A stretch of DNA of 39,092 bases from Planctomycetota bacterium (GCA_021805985.1 JAJZDN010000037.1:1-39092), one strand, 5' to 3'. Shown: positions 19,468 through 28,550, counted from the stretch's first letter. Program-made: numbers and translations. The notes: a model not told the origin generated them from the sequence alone.

Positions 19468-20610
19468 TCACGCGATAAACGTTTTACTTTTCTTGCCGCT
19501 TAAATAACTTTCCATCACGCACCCGGCAAGATTGTCGCCCGTGCAGTAGAACGCTACGCCCCGGCACAGGCGCGTGAGTTGATCAACAAACTCCACCCAT
19601 TGCATATCCCAGTAATCTTCAATAAGTGCAAAACTCGCTACGCGAATACCCGCCCGGCTGCAGGTCAGGGCCTCGCGCAGGGTAGCCAGGGCGGTTTCCC
19701 GTCGCGGAGGGTACAGGAGATGCAGCATATCGCCATCCACGTGGGCGGTAGGCTGACCATCGGTGATGATGAACATCTGCTTTTGTTCAGCGGGCCGAGA
19801 ATTAAGTATTCGCCTTCCCATCTGCATGCCCAATTGGAGATTTGTAAAGTGCTGATGAGTTTTTTCGGCCTGCGAAAGCGGAATATGAACTTCAATGTCA
19901 TACTCATGCGTGGAGACGCGTTTGGGCATCAGCAGGGGCAGGCGCGGTTCTGGAACAACCGCGGCGGTGCTGTAAAATCCAACGATATCAACGGTATCCT
20001 GGGGAAATCGCTGGCGAACCAGGGCGGTTAGCGCCATAGCAACTTTTTTTGCCGCCAGAAACCGACCGTAGCGCATCATACTGCCGGACATATCAATAAG
20101 AATACACAAAGCACAGGTGGTGGAACCTTCCAGGAGATGCAATTCCAGATCATGCTCGTTAAATTGGATCGGCACGCCGGGTGCATTGCCGGCGGCAACA
20201 CTGCGCGACATCGCATTACGCAGGGATTGCAACATATCCAGTTCACTAATGGGATCGCCAAACTGATATTTGCGTGTGCCTTCCAGGCGTTCAGCACCGG
20301 CACCGGCGTTGGTGGTGGGATGGCCGTCGCGGCTGCCGCGGGGCAGGTGGGCAAAAATTTCCATCAAAGCTTTGCGCTGCATGGCGTTGATGGCCCGGGG
20401 CGTAAGGCGGAATTTTCCTCCGGCTTTCTCCAGCAGCCCGTCGTTGATCAGTTGTTCAAGAATATCCGCATCCGCCGGTTGCAATTTAGCCAATGCGTCC
20501 AGGGCCTGCTCGCCATAGGAGAGAATAAAATCAAAAATACTATCAGTAGCAAAAAGGCTGTCCGGGGTGGGAAACTCCGAACCGTCAAATTCACCGTAAT
20601 TAAAAAGCAT
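19468..20610 (-). CDS. VWA-domain protein with MIDAS motif
   Basis: This 380-residue protein has a C-terminal von Willebrand factor A domain (about 165-370) with the metal-ion-dependent adhesion site D173-M-S175-G-S177 and a later TDGQPT. The N-terminal 150 residues are helical and contain a winged-helix-like stretch (LEQLINDGLLEKAGGKFRLT). There is no signal peptide or membrane segment, so it is probably cytoplasmic, like the VWA partners of MoxR-type ATPases; no MoxR gene is visible here. AGGA on the minus strand nine bases before the ATG supports the start. It is divergent from the Fur-family gene. Precise role unknown. Confidence 0.8.
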   Translation of the reverse strand: MLFNYGEFDGSEFPTPDSLFATDSIFDFILSYGEQALDALAKLQPADADILEQLINDGLLEKAGGKFRLTPRAINAMQRKALMEIFAHLPRGSRDGHPTTNAGAGAERLEGTRKYQFGDPISELDMLQSLRNAMSRSVAAGNAPGVPIQFNEHDLELHLLEGSTTCALCILIDMSGSMMRYGRFLAAKKVAMALTALVRQRFPQDTVDIVGFYSTAAVVPEPRLPLLMPKRVSTHEYDIEVHIPLSQAEKTHQHFTNLQLGMQMGRRILNSRPAEQKQMFIITDGQPTAHVDGDMLHLLYPPRRETALATLREALTCSRAGIRVASFALIEDYWDMQWVEFVDQLTRLCRGVAFYCTGDNLAGCVMESYLSGKKSKTFIA

Positions 20611-20754
20611 GGCACCGCATCCTGCTAGAATTCAGCCCGTCGCCTGAGGCGGACGGATACTTATGGCATTATAGCCGCGCCCACGGGCGGGATGAAAAGG
20701 TCTCGCTAATATTCGCGTTTGCCCATTGCATGGTGGGGATGGATAATCTTTGAT

Positions 20755-21195
20755 ATGGAACAGGCACAGGAAAGTTTTAAGAAGTTTCTCCATGACCATG
20801 GGCAAAAATACACTGAAGAGCGGCGTGTCGTGCTGGAAGTCATTGAGAGCTTCGACCGCCCGTTTGAAGCTGAGGAATTGCTCCTGGCCCTGCGCCGGCA
20901 GCAGCACCGCGTCAGCAAGGCCACGGTGTACCGTACACTTAAACATTTGGTGGAATGCCTGCTGGTGAATCAGATTTTCTTCGGTACCGGAAAACAAAGT
21001 TATTATGATTTTGTGGGAACGCAACGCGGCCACGACCATCTGGTGGATGTACAAACCGGAAAAATTATTCCCTTTTCAAGCCCGGAAATCGCGGCTTTAA
21101 GAGATCGCATTGCCCGGGAAATGGGATTTACCTCCGTGGCACACCGGTTTCAGATACTTGGAAAGCCCACGGGAAATCAGCACGGGGTTCATTGA
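20755..21195 (+). CDS. Fur-family transcriptional regulator
   Basis: This 146-residue protein has the Fur winged helix (about 15-85, including KATVYRTLKHLVE) and dimerisation core (about 88-138). The metal-site motif GHDHLVDVQTGKIIPF keeps H93 and H95, but the CxxC usually found in the same loop (CxxCG) is replaced by DVQTG, and there is no C-terminal CxxC either, so the structural zinc site is missing. Family members repress iron, zinc, manganese or peroxide genes; which metal applies here is not clear. ATG 20755 has a GGGGATGGA stretch ahead of it. It converges on phoU with 12 bases between. Confidence 0.88.
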   Translation: MEQAQESFKKFLHDHGQKYTEERRVVLEVIESFDRPFEAEELLLALRRQQHRVSKATVYRTLKHLVECLLVNQIFFGTGKQSYYDFVGTQRGHDHLVDVQTGKIIPFSSPEIAALRDRIAREMGFTSVAHRFQILGKPTGNQHGVH

Positions 21196-21207
21196 CGCAA
21201 CAACACA

Positions 21208-21858
21208 TTAATGGACATGGCGAATAATTTGTCCGCGCACGAGGAATACCACTTCTTCCGCAATGTTGGTGCAATGATCAGCGATGCGTTCAAAGTTTTT
21301 CGCAATCATAATCATCGCCAGATCGGCTGGTACATTCTGAGTATCGGCCACCATGCCGGCCTGCAAGTCCTGATAAATCTGATGGTAGAGTGCATCGATG
21401 ACGTCATCGCCCCGGCATACTTCAGAGGCCAAAGCCGGATCACTTAGCCCCAGACACTTGGTTGTATCTTCCACTTGCTTAAGTGTAGATTCGGCCATGG
21501 TTTTTAGTTCATGAGGAATTTGCGAAATCGTCGCGGAGAATGATGGAACCATCAACGCGATGTTGTAGGCGCAATCGCCGATACGCTCCAAGTCACTGTT
21601 AATTTTTACAATGGCAAAAACCGTGCGGAGATCAGAGGCGGCAGGCTTATGCTCTGAAAGCATATTAATGGCGGCGCGTTCAATTCTGACTTCCTCGGCG
21701 TCAATTTGTTCCTCAGTATCGGGCACGCCCTGCGCGATATCAGGCCGGCAATGAATCACTGCTTGCGTAACTTGTTCCACCGCTCCCTGGACTAATGCAG
21801 CCATGTCCACACACCGATGATGCAGAAGTTCCAGGGCTTCAACGAACTGAATCGACAC
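21208..21858 (-). CDS. phoU: Phosphate-system regulator PhoU
   Basis: This 216-residue cytoplasmic protein is all-helical with two PhoU repeats. Both carry the conserved metal-binding helix: NSDLERIGDCAYNIA in the first and NFERIADHCTNIAEEV in the second. PhoU links the Pst transporter to the PhoR kinase and restrains Pho-regulon expression and phosphate uptake. I choose the GTG at 21858 because GGAG lies 6 bases ahead on the minus strand; an upstream in-frame GTG at 21891 has no such site and would leave almost no leader after the candidate -10 box at 21902-21907. No pst genes are adjacent, but a PHS-type phosphate carrier lies about 4.2 kb away. Confidence 0.93.
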   Translation of the reverse strand: MSIQFVEALELLHHRCVDMAALVQGAVEQVTQAVIHCRPDIAQGVPDTEEQIDAEEVRIERAAINMLSEHKPAASDLRTVFAIVKINSDLERIGDCAYNIALMVPSFSATISQIPHELKTMAESTLKQVEDTTKCLGLSDPALASEVCRGDDVIDALYHQIYQDLQAGMVADTQNVPADLAMIMIAKNFERIADHCTNIAEEVVFLVRGQIIRHVH

Positions 21859-21901
21859 GGACTGCTCCACGTATAAGGCATAGACCGACACACTTCACGT
21901 A

Positions 21902-21907
21902 ATTATA
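21902..21907 (-). promoter_or_regulatory. Candidate -10 box for phoU
   Basis: TATAAT reads on the minus strand at 21907-21902. The -35 region is weak. The distance suits the GTG start at 21858. Confidence 0.35.
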
Positions 21908-21974
21908 ACCCGGGAAGTACGGGGGAGCGAACGCCAATTAATTTTTACAACGGGCGCAGATTTTCCAATGTGGG

Positions 21975-21980
21975 TATAAT
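21975..21980 (+). promoter_or_regulatory. Candidate -10 box for the DUF3300 gene
   Basis: A perfect TATAAT on the plus strand, about 60 bases before the start at 22041. No good -35 box is found at 16-18 bases. Confidence 0.35.
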
Positions 21981-22040
21981 AGCTCGTGGGCATGAAGAAT
22001 TTGGATGCTGCGGGCGGCGGCTGTGGAAAGGGTTGTGACG

Positions 22041-23354
22041 ATGCCAAGAAAGATATTATCCAGACCGGCCGTGCGTTACGCCATGGCGTATCTGGTGTGG
22101 CTGATGGCAGGTTCGGCGATCAATACATACGCCCAGAATTACCCCGCCTATTCGGGCTACACTCCGTACTATTCTCAGCCCTATACTCCACCGGCACCGC
22201 CGGTTGCCCCACCGCCACCGGTTTATGCACCGGTTTACGGGCCGCCGGTCATGGCAACTCCGCAGATTGTTGCGCCGCTTAGCGCCGGGCAGATTGATGA
22301 TCTTGTGGCCCCTATTGCGCTGTATCCTGACGCGTTGCTGGCGCAACTTCTGCCGGCCAGCACGTACCCGCAACAGGTTACGTTGGCGGCCCAGTGGCTG
22401 CAATATAATCCCAATCCCAGTGAAATTGTCATTGAGATGCAAAACTGGGATGCGTCCATTAAAGCCATGGTGCATTACCCGACTGTGCTGCAATATATGA
22501 ATACGAATCTGCAGTGGACAGAAGCCCTGGGTGTGGCTTTTCTGAATCAGCAAGCGGAGGTTATGCAGGCGATTCAACAACTGCGGGCGCAGGCTGTCGC
22601 GGCAGGAACGTTGCAATCTACACCGCAACAGCAGGTCATATCACAGAACGGCACCATTTGGATTGAGCCGGCGAATCCGCAACGAATGTATGTGCCGCAG
22701 TATGATCCCAACCAGGTGTACAGTCAGCAACCCGGAAATTTTTCCGGAGCTGGTCTCACATTCAGCTTTGGTTTTGCCATGGGAAACTGGCTGAATAATA
22801 ATTGCGATTGGCGGAATAACTGGATCAGCGAGGGTCAGAACTGGCGCCATAATTGGCGGCGGGATAATCGCGGGCAATGGATCCGCAATCGGCAGTTTAA
22901 TGGCGGCAATGACCGGCGGTTTGGGCCGGTGCGGGCATTTCCCCAACGCTGGAGGCGAAACCCACGTGAGCCCCTTCCAGCATTGCCTCTCAACATGGTA
23001 CAACCCGGTGCACTGCGGCAATATCGTGGCTGGCCTGGCTATTCCCCCAGGAACCGCCCTGACCGAAGATTTCATCCAGGAAATCATCGCCGAAACCTTA
23101 CGCCCCGGCCGCCGCCGAGAATGTTCGGAGGTAATTACCGCAGTGATAATAATGTCATCCGCGCTGAGAACCGGGGTCGCCAGAGTTTGCGGAGATTTCA
23201 CCGTCAATGGCACGGGGACCGGGGAAACGGTCCGCGCTATCGCCCACCGCCGCCCCGGCAACGGCCGGGTCCGCCGGCGTTTCAAGGCATGAATTCCCGG
23301 CGGCACGTGCAACAGGACCGGCAGCGCGGCCGGCAGTCTATGGGCCGCCGGTGA
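22041..23354 (+). CDS. Exported DUF3300-family protein
   Basis: This 437-residue protein has a signal peptide ending near TYAQ, a Tyr/Pro-rich linker (about 35-75), and the DUF3300 domain (about 80-250) with LVAPIALYPDALLAQLLPAS, TYPQQV and the later WIEPANPQRMYVPQYDP. The last 150 residues are Arg/Asn/Pro/Gly-rich and low in complexity. ATG 22041 follows GGAAAGG at 22025-22031; the frame opens at 22005. The gene precedes a DUF2950 gene by 46 bases, a pairing common in Gram-negative bacteria. The biochemical function of both families is unknown; an envelope role is inferred from the export signal. Confidence 0.85.
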   Translation: MPRKILSRPAVRYAMAYLVWLMAGSAINTYAQNYPAYSGYTPYYSQPYTPPAPPVAPPPPVYAPVYGPPVMATPQIVAPLSAGQIDDLVAPIALYPDALLAQLLPASTYPQQVTLAAQWLQYNPNPSEIVIEMQNWDASIKAMVHYPTVLQYMNTNLQWTEALGVAFLNQQAEVMQAIQQLRAQAVAAGTLQSTPQQQVISQNGTIWIEPANPQRMYVPQYDPNQVYSQQPGNFSGAGLTFSFGFAMGNWLNNNCDWRNNWISEGQNWRHNWRRDNRGQWIRNRQFNGGNDRRFGPVRAFPQRWRRNPREPLPALPLNMVQPGALRQYRGWPGYSPRNRPDRRFHPGNHRRNLTPRPPPRMFGGNYRSDNNVIRAENRGRQSLRRFHRQWHGDRGNGPRYRPPPPRQRPGPPAFQGMNSRRHVQQDRQRGRQSMGRR

Positions 23355-23400
23355 GGGCAGGCCGACATATCACAGGTGTTTTATTTTTTCGGAGAAGTTT

Positions 23401-24417
23401 ATGACTGACAGCCCCATGAAGTCTACATGTATTGCGGCGGCCATGCTGGTTGCGGGAACGCTTCTACTGGCCTGCGCAGGGTGCCAGAGCCAGAACCTGA
23501 CGCGCGCGAATACAGCCTTGCTGAATCAGTCCATGCAATCAGGCCGCCCGGGGCAGCCGGGCGTTGGACAGGAACTGTTTGCCAGTGACGATGCGGCGGC
23601 GGCAGCGCTGCTGGCGGCTGTAAAATCGCAAAACCACGCAGAATTGCATCGGATCTTCGGGCCGGCGGTGAAAGACCTGGTTTCCGGTGATAAGGTGGAG
23701 GATCATCGCCACTTTGAAGAGTTTGTGGCGCATGCCAAACAAAAATTCTTCCTGGAGAAAAAAACGGCTGACAGGTCAATTGTTCATATCGGAAATAAAA
23801 ATTGGCCATTCCCGATCCCCATTGTTCGTCTTGCGGACGGCCAATGGTTTTTCGATACCGAGGCAGGAAAGGCGGAAATTCTGGCCCGGCGCATCGGCGC
23901 GGACGAACTTGATACCATTGAGGTTTGTGAAGCCTATGTACGTGCTCAACAGCAGTATGCCGCCACCTATCACGATGGTGCCGATGTGTTGCGTTATGCT
24001 CAGCGGCTGGTAAGTAAACCGGGCACACAGGACGGCCTGTACTGGGCGGCCGCCGTTGGCCAGCCGGAAAGTCCCTTCGGCCCACTGGCCGCGCAAGCCG
24101 CCGCCGAGGGCTACACGCCCGGCGTGCACAAAACCGCCGGGCCGCATCCCTTTAACGGATACTATTTCCATATTCTCACCCGGCAGGGGTCGGCCGCCCC
24201 GGGCGGAAAATACAACTATGTCATCAATGGGAATATGATTGCGGGTTTTGCCCTTGTGGCGTTTCCCGCCAAATATGGTTCCTCCGGCATTATGACGTTT
24301 GTTGTTAATCAGCAGGGACGGGTGTATCAAAAAGACCTGGGGCCGGATACCTTATCGATCGCCCGGCACATGACGCGTTATAACCCGGGTAAATCGTGGA
24401 CGCTCATACAGGAATAA
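23401..24417 (+). CDS. DUF2950-family lipoprotein
   Basis: This 338-residue protein has a lipoprotein-type signal peptide with lipobox LLAC (C25), a second Cys following at 28. The mature part matches DUF2950: an N-terminal segment (FASDDAAAAALLAAVKSQN, GPAVKDLVSGD), a middle segment with GADVLRYAQRLVSKPGTQDGLYW, and a C-terminal GYYFHILTRQG followed by FPAKYGSSGIMTFVVNQQG. GGAG at 23391-23394 sets the ATG at 23401. It lies after the DUF3300 gene and 9 bases before the GT2-DUF2062 gene, so the three may form an operon. Function unknown. Confidence 0.87.
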   Translation: MTDSPMKSTCIAAAMLVAGTLLLACAGCQSQNLTRANTALLNQSMQSGRPGQPGVGQELFASDDAAAAALLAAVKSQNHAELHRIFGPAVKDLVSGDKVEDHRHFEEFVAHAKQKFFLEKKTADRSIVHIGNKNWPFPIPIVRLADGQWFFDTEAGKAEILARRIGADELDTIEVCEAYVRAQQQYAATYHDGADVLRYAQRLVSKPGTQDGLYWAAAVGQPESPFGPLAAQAAAEGYTPGVHKTAGPHPFNGYYFHILTRQGSAAPGGKYNYVINGNMIAGFALVAFPAKYGSSGIMTFVVNQQGRVYQKDLGPDTLSIARHMTRYNPGKSWTLIQE

Positions 24418-24426
24418 TGGGGCGCT

Positions 24427-25794
24427 ATGACCGATATTGACCTAATGCATGCGCCCGAAATCTCGGTGCCATTCGACGATAAAGCGTCCATAATGCCCGC
24501 GGTAACGCAGATGGCGATGGTGTACGGCGTGATAATTCCGGCGTACAACCACGGCGGAACGCTGGCAAAAGTTATTGACGAGGTGCTGGAGAAACTTCCG
24601 GAAGCGACGGTTTTTGTCATCAATGACGGCAGTACCGATTCCACTGCCGACGTGTTGCGGGAGTTGGAATTACAGTATCCGGCAGGCCCCCATTGTGCAC
24701 TGCGAATTTTGCATCATCTGCATAATCAGGGTAAAGGTGCCGCCCTGTTAACCGGCTTTTTTGCCGCGCGGGACGCCGGTTGCACCCATGCGATCACCAT
24801 TGACTCCGATGGACAACATCGGGTAACTGATATTTTTCGGCTCATGCAGATTGGGCAACTATTTCCTGATGATTTAATTATCGGAGATCGGCAGATGGAT
24901 TTTGCCGATGTCCCCGCACGCAGCAAACATGGACGCGATATGTCCCGCTTCTGGATGCTTTTGCAAACGGGCCAGGACGTACCGGATACGCAGTGCGGGT
25001 TAAGAATTTATCCACTGCGGCATACCTTGACGCTAACCCATCTGTTCCGGCGATTTGATTTTGAAACCGAAACGCTGGTTCGCCACGCCTGGACGGGCTT
25101 ACAGGTGCGATCATCGCCGATCACGTGTATTTATTTTACAGCCGACGATCGAATTACCCATTTCCGGCCTGTGCGCGATACCATTCGCGGGGTGCGGCTG
25201 AATGTCATGTTAACCACGTGGCGGATTATTAATCCTATACCGCGCCGCAAATGCCAGATTTCATATCAGACGCCGCCTGTCTCCTGGCGGGATTGGTCCA
25301 ATTGGCGGTTCTGGAAGCGACAACTGGGATTAGCGCAATGTGATGCCTTGGCTGATGCCATGCTGGCCACGGCAGTGGGCGTTGGGGTTCTTATAGCCGT
25401 GCTGCCCCTTTATGGAATTCAGACACTGCTGGCTATTTACACGGCTCGCCGATTGCATATAAATATTCCTGCAACGCTTCTAGCCACGCAAATATCTCTT
25501 CCGCCGTTTATTCCGATTTTAATATTTATGAACGTTCAGACCGGCTATTTGATTTTGCACGGCAGGCTTCTGTCACCGCAATTTATGGAACATCAGCAAC
25601 TATCCTGGCAGGGGATTTTTTCCACCTATTTGATGCCTATGTTGCTTGGCGGATTAATTTGCGGGGTGATACTGGGCACAGCCGCAGTGCTGATTACACG
25701 TGTCCTGCTGGGCCGCATGCACCGCAAATCCGCGGCAGCGCGTGCGACTGATTCTCTTGATTCAGCGACCGGAAATGCTGAAATGACGACATAA
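24427..25794 (+). CDS. Glycosyltransferase family 2 fused to a DUF2062 membrane domain
   Basis: This 455-residue protein joins a GT2 GT-A domain (about 32-250) to a membrane domain (about 290-435). The GT2 part shows VIIPAYNHGGTL, the nucleotide-binding VINDGSTDST (64-73) and the metal-binding IDSDGQH with D126/D128. The C-terminal part has hydrophobic helices with LPLYGIQTLLAIY and ISLPPFIPI, as in DUF2062. Such proteins are thought to transfer a sugar to a lipid carrier or membrane-associated acceptor; the acceptor here is unknown. It follows the DUF2950 gene by 9 bases. Confidence 0.87.
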   Translation: MTDIDLMHAPEISVPFDDKASIMPAVTQMAMVYGVIIPAYNHGGTLAKVIDEVLEKLPEATVFVINDGSTDSTADVLRELELQYPAGPHCALRILHHLHNQGKGAALLTGFFAARDAGCTHAITIDSDGQHRVTDIFRLMQIGQLFPDDLIIGDRQMDFADVPARSKHGRDMSRFWMLLQTGQDVPDTQCGLRIYPLRHTLTLTHLFRRFDFETETLVRHAWTGLQVRSSPITCIYFTADDRITHFRPVRDTIRGVRLNVMLTTWRIINPIPRRKCQISYQTPPVSWRDWSNWRFWKRQLGLAQCDALADAMLATAVGVGVLIAVLPLYGIQTLLAIYTARRLHINIPATLLATQISLPPFIPILIFMNVQTGYLILHGRLLSPQFMEHQQLSWQGIFSTYLMPMLLGGLICGVILGTAAVLITRVLLGRMHRKSAAARATDSLDSATGNAEMTT

Positions 25795-25806
25795 GCAGAT
25801 CGGCGA

Positions 25807-25836
25807 GGAAGCCGTTTGATCATACAACGGCCTTCC
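25807..25836. terminator. Hairpin between convergent genes
   Basis: GGAAGCCGTT at 25807-25816 pairs with AACGGCCTTCC at 25826-25836, with one bulged base. It lies 13 bases after the GT2-DUF2062 stop. No T-tract follows on either strand, so it is at best a Rho-assisted or weak terminator. The remaining bases to 26093 hold no gene I can support. Confidence 0.3.
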
Positions 25837-26093
25837 ACCGAGGCCCCCGGGCCTGCCTTACCAAATTGTAGAGACCGATGGACGGCGCTGATGAATTGTC
25901 GGTGTGGGTCGGTCGTTGCCTCGCATTTGTTTATTGCAGCAACTATGCGTTATTTCAGCTCGCTGATCGTTTGTTTGATTTCTTCGCTTATGAAAGAATC
26001 ACCCCCGACGCGGGCGCGGGTATTAAGGGTGACGCCAAAATGCCGGCGGTCCGATATTGAAAGTATAGCCAACTTATCGCCGCGATCACTGGG

Positions 26094-27587
26094 TCACACG
26101 CTTGCCAGCTCTTCGGGGGCGTCTTCGGGGAGTTCCGCTTCGACCATGCCCTGGGCCGGCGTATTGGGAAAGCTCGGGCTGTGCCGCGTAGTGCCGGATT
26201 CCGGGACGACTGGTGCGCTTGGCAACGATTCGCGGCTGGCTTCTTCCAGGGATTTACCGGCCGGTTCTTTGATGAGTAGCGCGGTAAGAATCAGACCAAT
26301 AACCGACATACCCGCCGAAAGCAACATTCCGCCGCCAAAACCCAGTTTGGCCAGAATGCCGTTGAGAAACAGCACCCCAAGAAAGGCACCAAACTTAGCG
26401 ATGCCGGAGGATATGCCGTGACCGGTGGTACGCAGATTGACGGGAAATAATTCTGCCGCCAGGACAAATGTTGTGACATTTGGCCCGAATTCGGAGAAGA
26501 AGTAGCTTAATCCGAAAACGGTGATAAACGCTGCCGCGTTATGCGACAGCGCCGGGACCAGCCCCAGCACCAAGAACATCAATGTCATCAGCGCAAAGCC
26601 CATCATCTGAATAAATTTGCGACCGAGTTTATCGATGAACATAAACGCCAGGACATATCCCGGAACGGCAAACAATCCAAAGATGATCACATTCCATGCC
26701 ACCGTGGTAATCATGGAAGCATGCGGTGCGACAGAATTAATAATGGCCGGCATGCCAATGGTGTTGCCGTAATAGGCGTAATCAAAAACAAACCAGCATC
26801 CCGCGGTTCCCAGCAACGTCAAAGCGTATTTGCTTAGTGGCTCGCGGACAACATCGGTTGTTGAACCGCCGGAACGGGCCAGGCCGTCGGTGTAATTGGC
26901 CATGTCCTTGGCGGCCTTCGATGTATTGCCTTTCGCCCGGGCCTGCCATCGCGGAGACTCCGGCATCGCCCGCCGTAACAGGATCACCCCGGCGGCCGGC
27001 AACGCGCCGATTCCCAGTGCAATTCGCCAGGCCAGATCATGACTGACGCCGGCGGCCAAAAGCGTAAGAATGACAATGGGGCCGGCCAGAAAACCGATCG
27101 CCTGACATGAAAATACCATGCCTACCATTTTGCCGCGGTCCTGCCGGTTGGCGTATTCGCTCATGATCACTGCGGACAGCGGATAATCTCCACCGATACC
27201 CAGCCCCATAATCACGCGCCAGAGCACCAACTGCCATACTCCGAAGGAAAACGCGCTTCCCAACGCTCCAATGGTCATGAGAACGGCTTCTAATCCATAA
27301 ACACTCTTGCGGCCAATACGATCAGCCATGGATCCAAAAAGGATGGCACCAACGAATGTTGCAAATAGCGAACAAGACGTGATCAGGCCGATTTCCGTCG
27401 GGCTGGCCTTCCAACTTTCATTGGCCAAGCCTACAGCGGTGCCGATGATTGCCAGATCATAGGCGGACGTGAAAAAGCCCATGCCGGCGGTGATGATGGC
27501 GCGCAGGTGGAAGCCACTGAATTTTACTTCATTGAGGGCTTCGGTAACCTCACGGGCATGAACGGTATTATTCACTGCGGCTGCCAT
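26094..27587 (-). CDS. MFS transporter of the phosphate:H+ symporter (PHS) type
   Basis: This 497-residue protein has 12 predicted membrane helices. It shows MFS motifs GSMADRIGRKSVYG (loop 2-3) and DKLGRKFIQ (loop 8-9), and the PHS-type signature GLGIGGDYPLSAVIMSEYAN in the fourth helix region, as in Pho84-like carriers. It should import inorganic phosphate with protons; related organic-anion carriers are the alternative. The C-terminal 60 residues are hydrophilic and Glu/Pro-rich. GGAG on the minus strand 9 bases before the ATG supports the start. A direct repeat resembling a Pho box lies upstream, supporting control by phosphate. Confidence 0.83.
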   Translation of the reverse strand: MAAAVNNTVHAREVTEALNEVKFSGFHLRAIITAGMGFFTSAYDLAIIGTAVGLANESWKASPTEIGLITSCSLFATFVGAILFGSMADRIGRKSVYGLEAVLMTIGALGSAFSFGVWQLVLWRVIMGLGIGGDYPLSAVIMSEYANRQDRGKMVGMVFSCQAIGFLAGPIVILTLLAAGVSHDLAWRIALGIGALPAAGVILLRRAMPESPRWQARAKGNTSKAAKDMANYTDGLARSGGSTTDVVREPLSKYALTLLGTAGCWFVFDYAYYGNTIGMPAIINSVAPHASMITTVAWNVIIFGLFAVPGYVLAFMFIDKLGRKFIQMMGFALMTLMFLVLGLVPALSHNAAAFITVFGLSYFFSEFGPNVTTFVLAAELFPVNLRTTGHGISSGIAKFGAFLGVLFLNGILAKLGFGGGMLLSAGMSVIGLILTALLIKEPAGKSLEEASRESLPSAPVVPESGTTRHSPSFPNTPAQGMVEAELPEDAPEELASV

Positions 27588-27672
27588 GATCTATTTCTCC
27601 GCTTCATAAGCTTTTAATTGCGGGCCGCGCCAAACACCAGCACGGCTCAACCGCTTCTTATGTTTATGCAGG

Positions 27673-27731
27673 ATTATAGAAACGCTAACCCTGTGTTAGT
27701 ATGAGCATTGTGTTAAGATTGGGTTAAGATT
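27673..27731 (-). promoter_or_regulatory. Pho-box-like direct repeat and -10 box upstream of the phosphate carrier
   Basis: Read on the minus strand, AATCTTAAC occurs twice (27731-27723 and 27720-27712) at an exact 11-base period, giving two TTAAC half-sites one helical turn apart. This is the pattern of PhoP/PhoB-class boxes (TTAACA in Bacillus, CTTAACC in cyanobacteria). A TATAAT box at 27678-27673 lies about 34 bases downstream of the nearer half-site, a position suited to an activator. The -35 box is weak. Confidence 0.5.
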
Positions 27732-27842
27732 TTCTTCGCAAATATAAATATGAAGCCAAAATGTGATTTTTATAGGACGTTCATGCCTTTTGGCCAAGGG
27801 CGATCAATAATCGACCCCATCGCAGGTGCCGCGCGCGTACGT

Positions 27843-28289
27843 TTAAGCATTGCCGGTCCGCACGCCGCGGAATAATGCTCCCAGCGTAAAGCGCCCCGGT
27901 CCCATAAGAAACATCGCCACAACAATCACCAGCAGGCACAAAGGATATTCGCAGCCGTTATTCACGACATTGAAGCCGTGGCTATGGGTAACCCATGTCG
28001 CCACCATCATGTTAATTGCCAATGGAATAGCGATAATGCGCAAGCCCGTGCCGACTAGAAAAATCAGACCGCCAAAAAATTCAGCACAGGCACTAAGAAC
28101 CGCGCTGACCCAGGGCATGGGAATGCCCATGGAAACCATAGCGCCGTGCCAGCCCTTCAGGCCCGGTCCGCCAAAGGCACCAAAGAGCTTCTGCGAACCA
28201 TGATATAAAAAAATGGTCGCGATGATCAGTCTGATCAGCAGCAGCGCAATATCCTGTGCCGGTGTGGTGGATCGATTGGAATTAGCCAT
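27843..28289 (-). CDS. DoxX-family membrane protein
   Basis: This 148-residue inner-membrane protein has four predicted helices. It shows family features: LLLIRLIIATIFLYHGSQKLFG at the first helix, a GWHGAMVSMGIP loop, and AEFFGGLIFLVGTGLRI. DoxX/DoxD-like proteins have been linked to thiosulfate oxidation or redox stress, but most members have no proven activity. GGAG on the minus strand lies six bases before the ATG. Monocistronic by layout. Confidence 0.85.
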   Translation of the reverse strand: MANSNRSTTPAQDIALLLIRLIIATIFLYHGSQKLFGAFGGPGLKGWHGAMVSMGIPMPWVSAVLSACAEFFGGLIFLVGTGLRIIAIPLAINMMVATWVTHSHGFNVVNNGCEYPLCLLVIVVAMFLMGPGRFTLGALFRGVRTGNA

Positions 28290-28356
28290 AAGGTCTCCTG
28301 AATTTTCAATTGCAAATCGTCAGTTTCAACAGAAAACCAACGCCAATTAGTTTAAT

Positions 28357-28383
28357 GCTATACTTTATCCTCTTGATAGTCAA
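28357..28383 (-). promoter_or_regulatory. Candidate promoter of the DoxX gene
   Basis: On the minus strand, TTGACT (28383-28378) and TATAGC (28362-28357) are separated by 15 bases, slightly shorter than ideal. The leader to the ATG at 28289 would be about 60 bases. Confidence 0.35.
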
Positions 28384-28550
28384 ATCCAATGGCCCAGTCC
28401 CTCCAGTTGATCCAACAGATCATGCAGCGAGCGTTGTTGCATGCGTAGAATTATCTACGCTCTATTTTGAAGCTATAACTTCCGTATGCTGCATACCGAG
28501 CCAAAACAAACTCGACTTGGCCGTTTTCGAAAATCTTGCTTAGAACCGAT

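Noticed and set aside
25816-26421. A 201-codon plus-strand frame over the end of the phosphate carrier gene
   Set aside because: More than half is antisense to a clear MFS gene, and the composition (Ser/Arg/Pro) is typical of a shadow frame.
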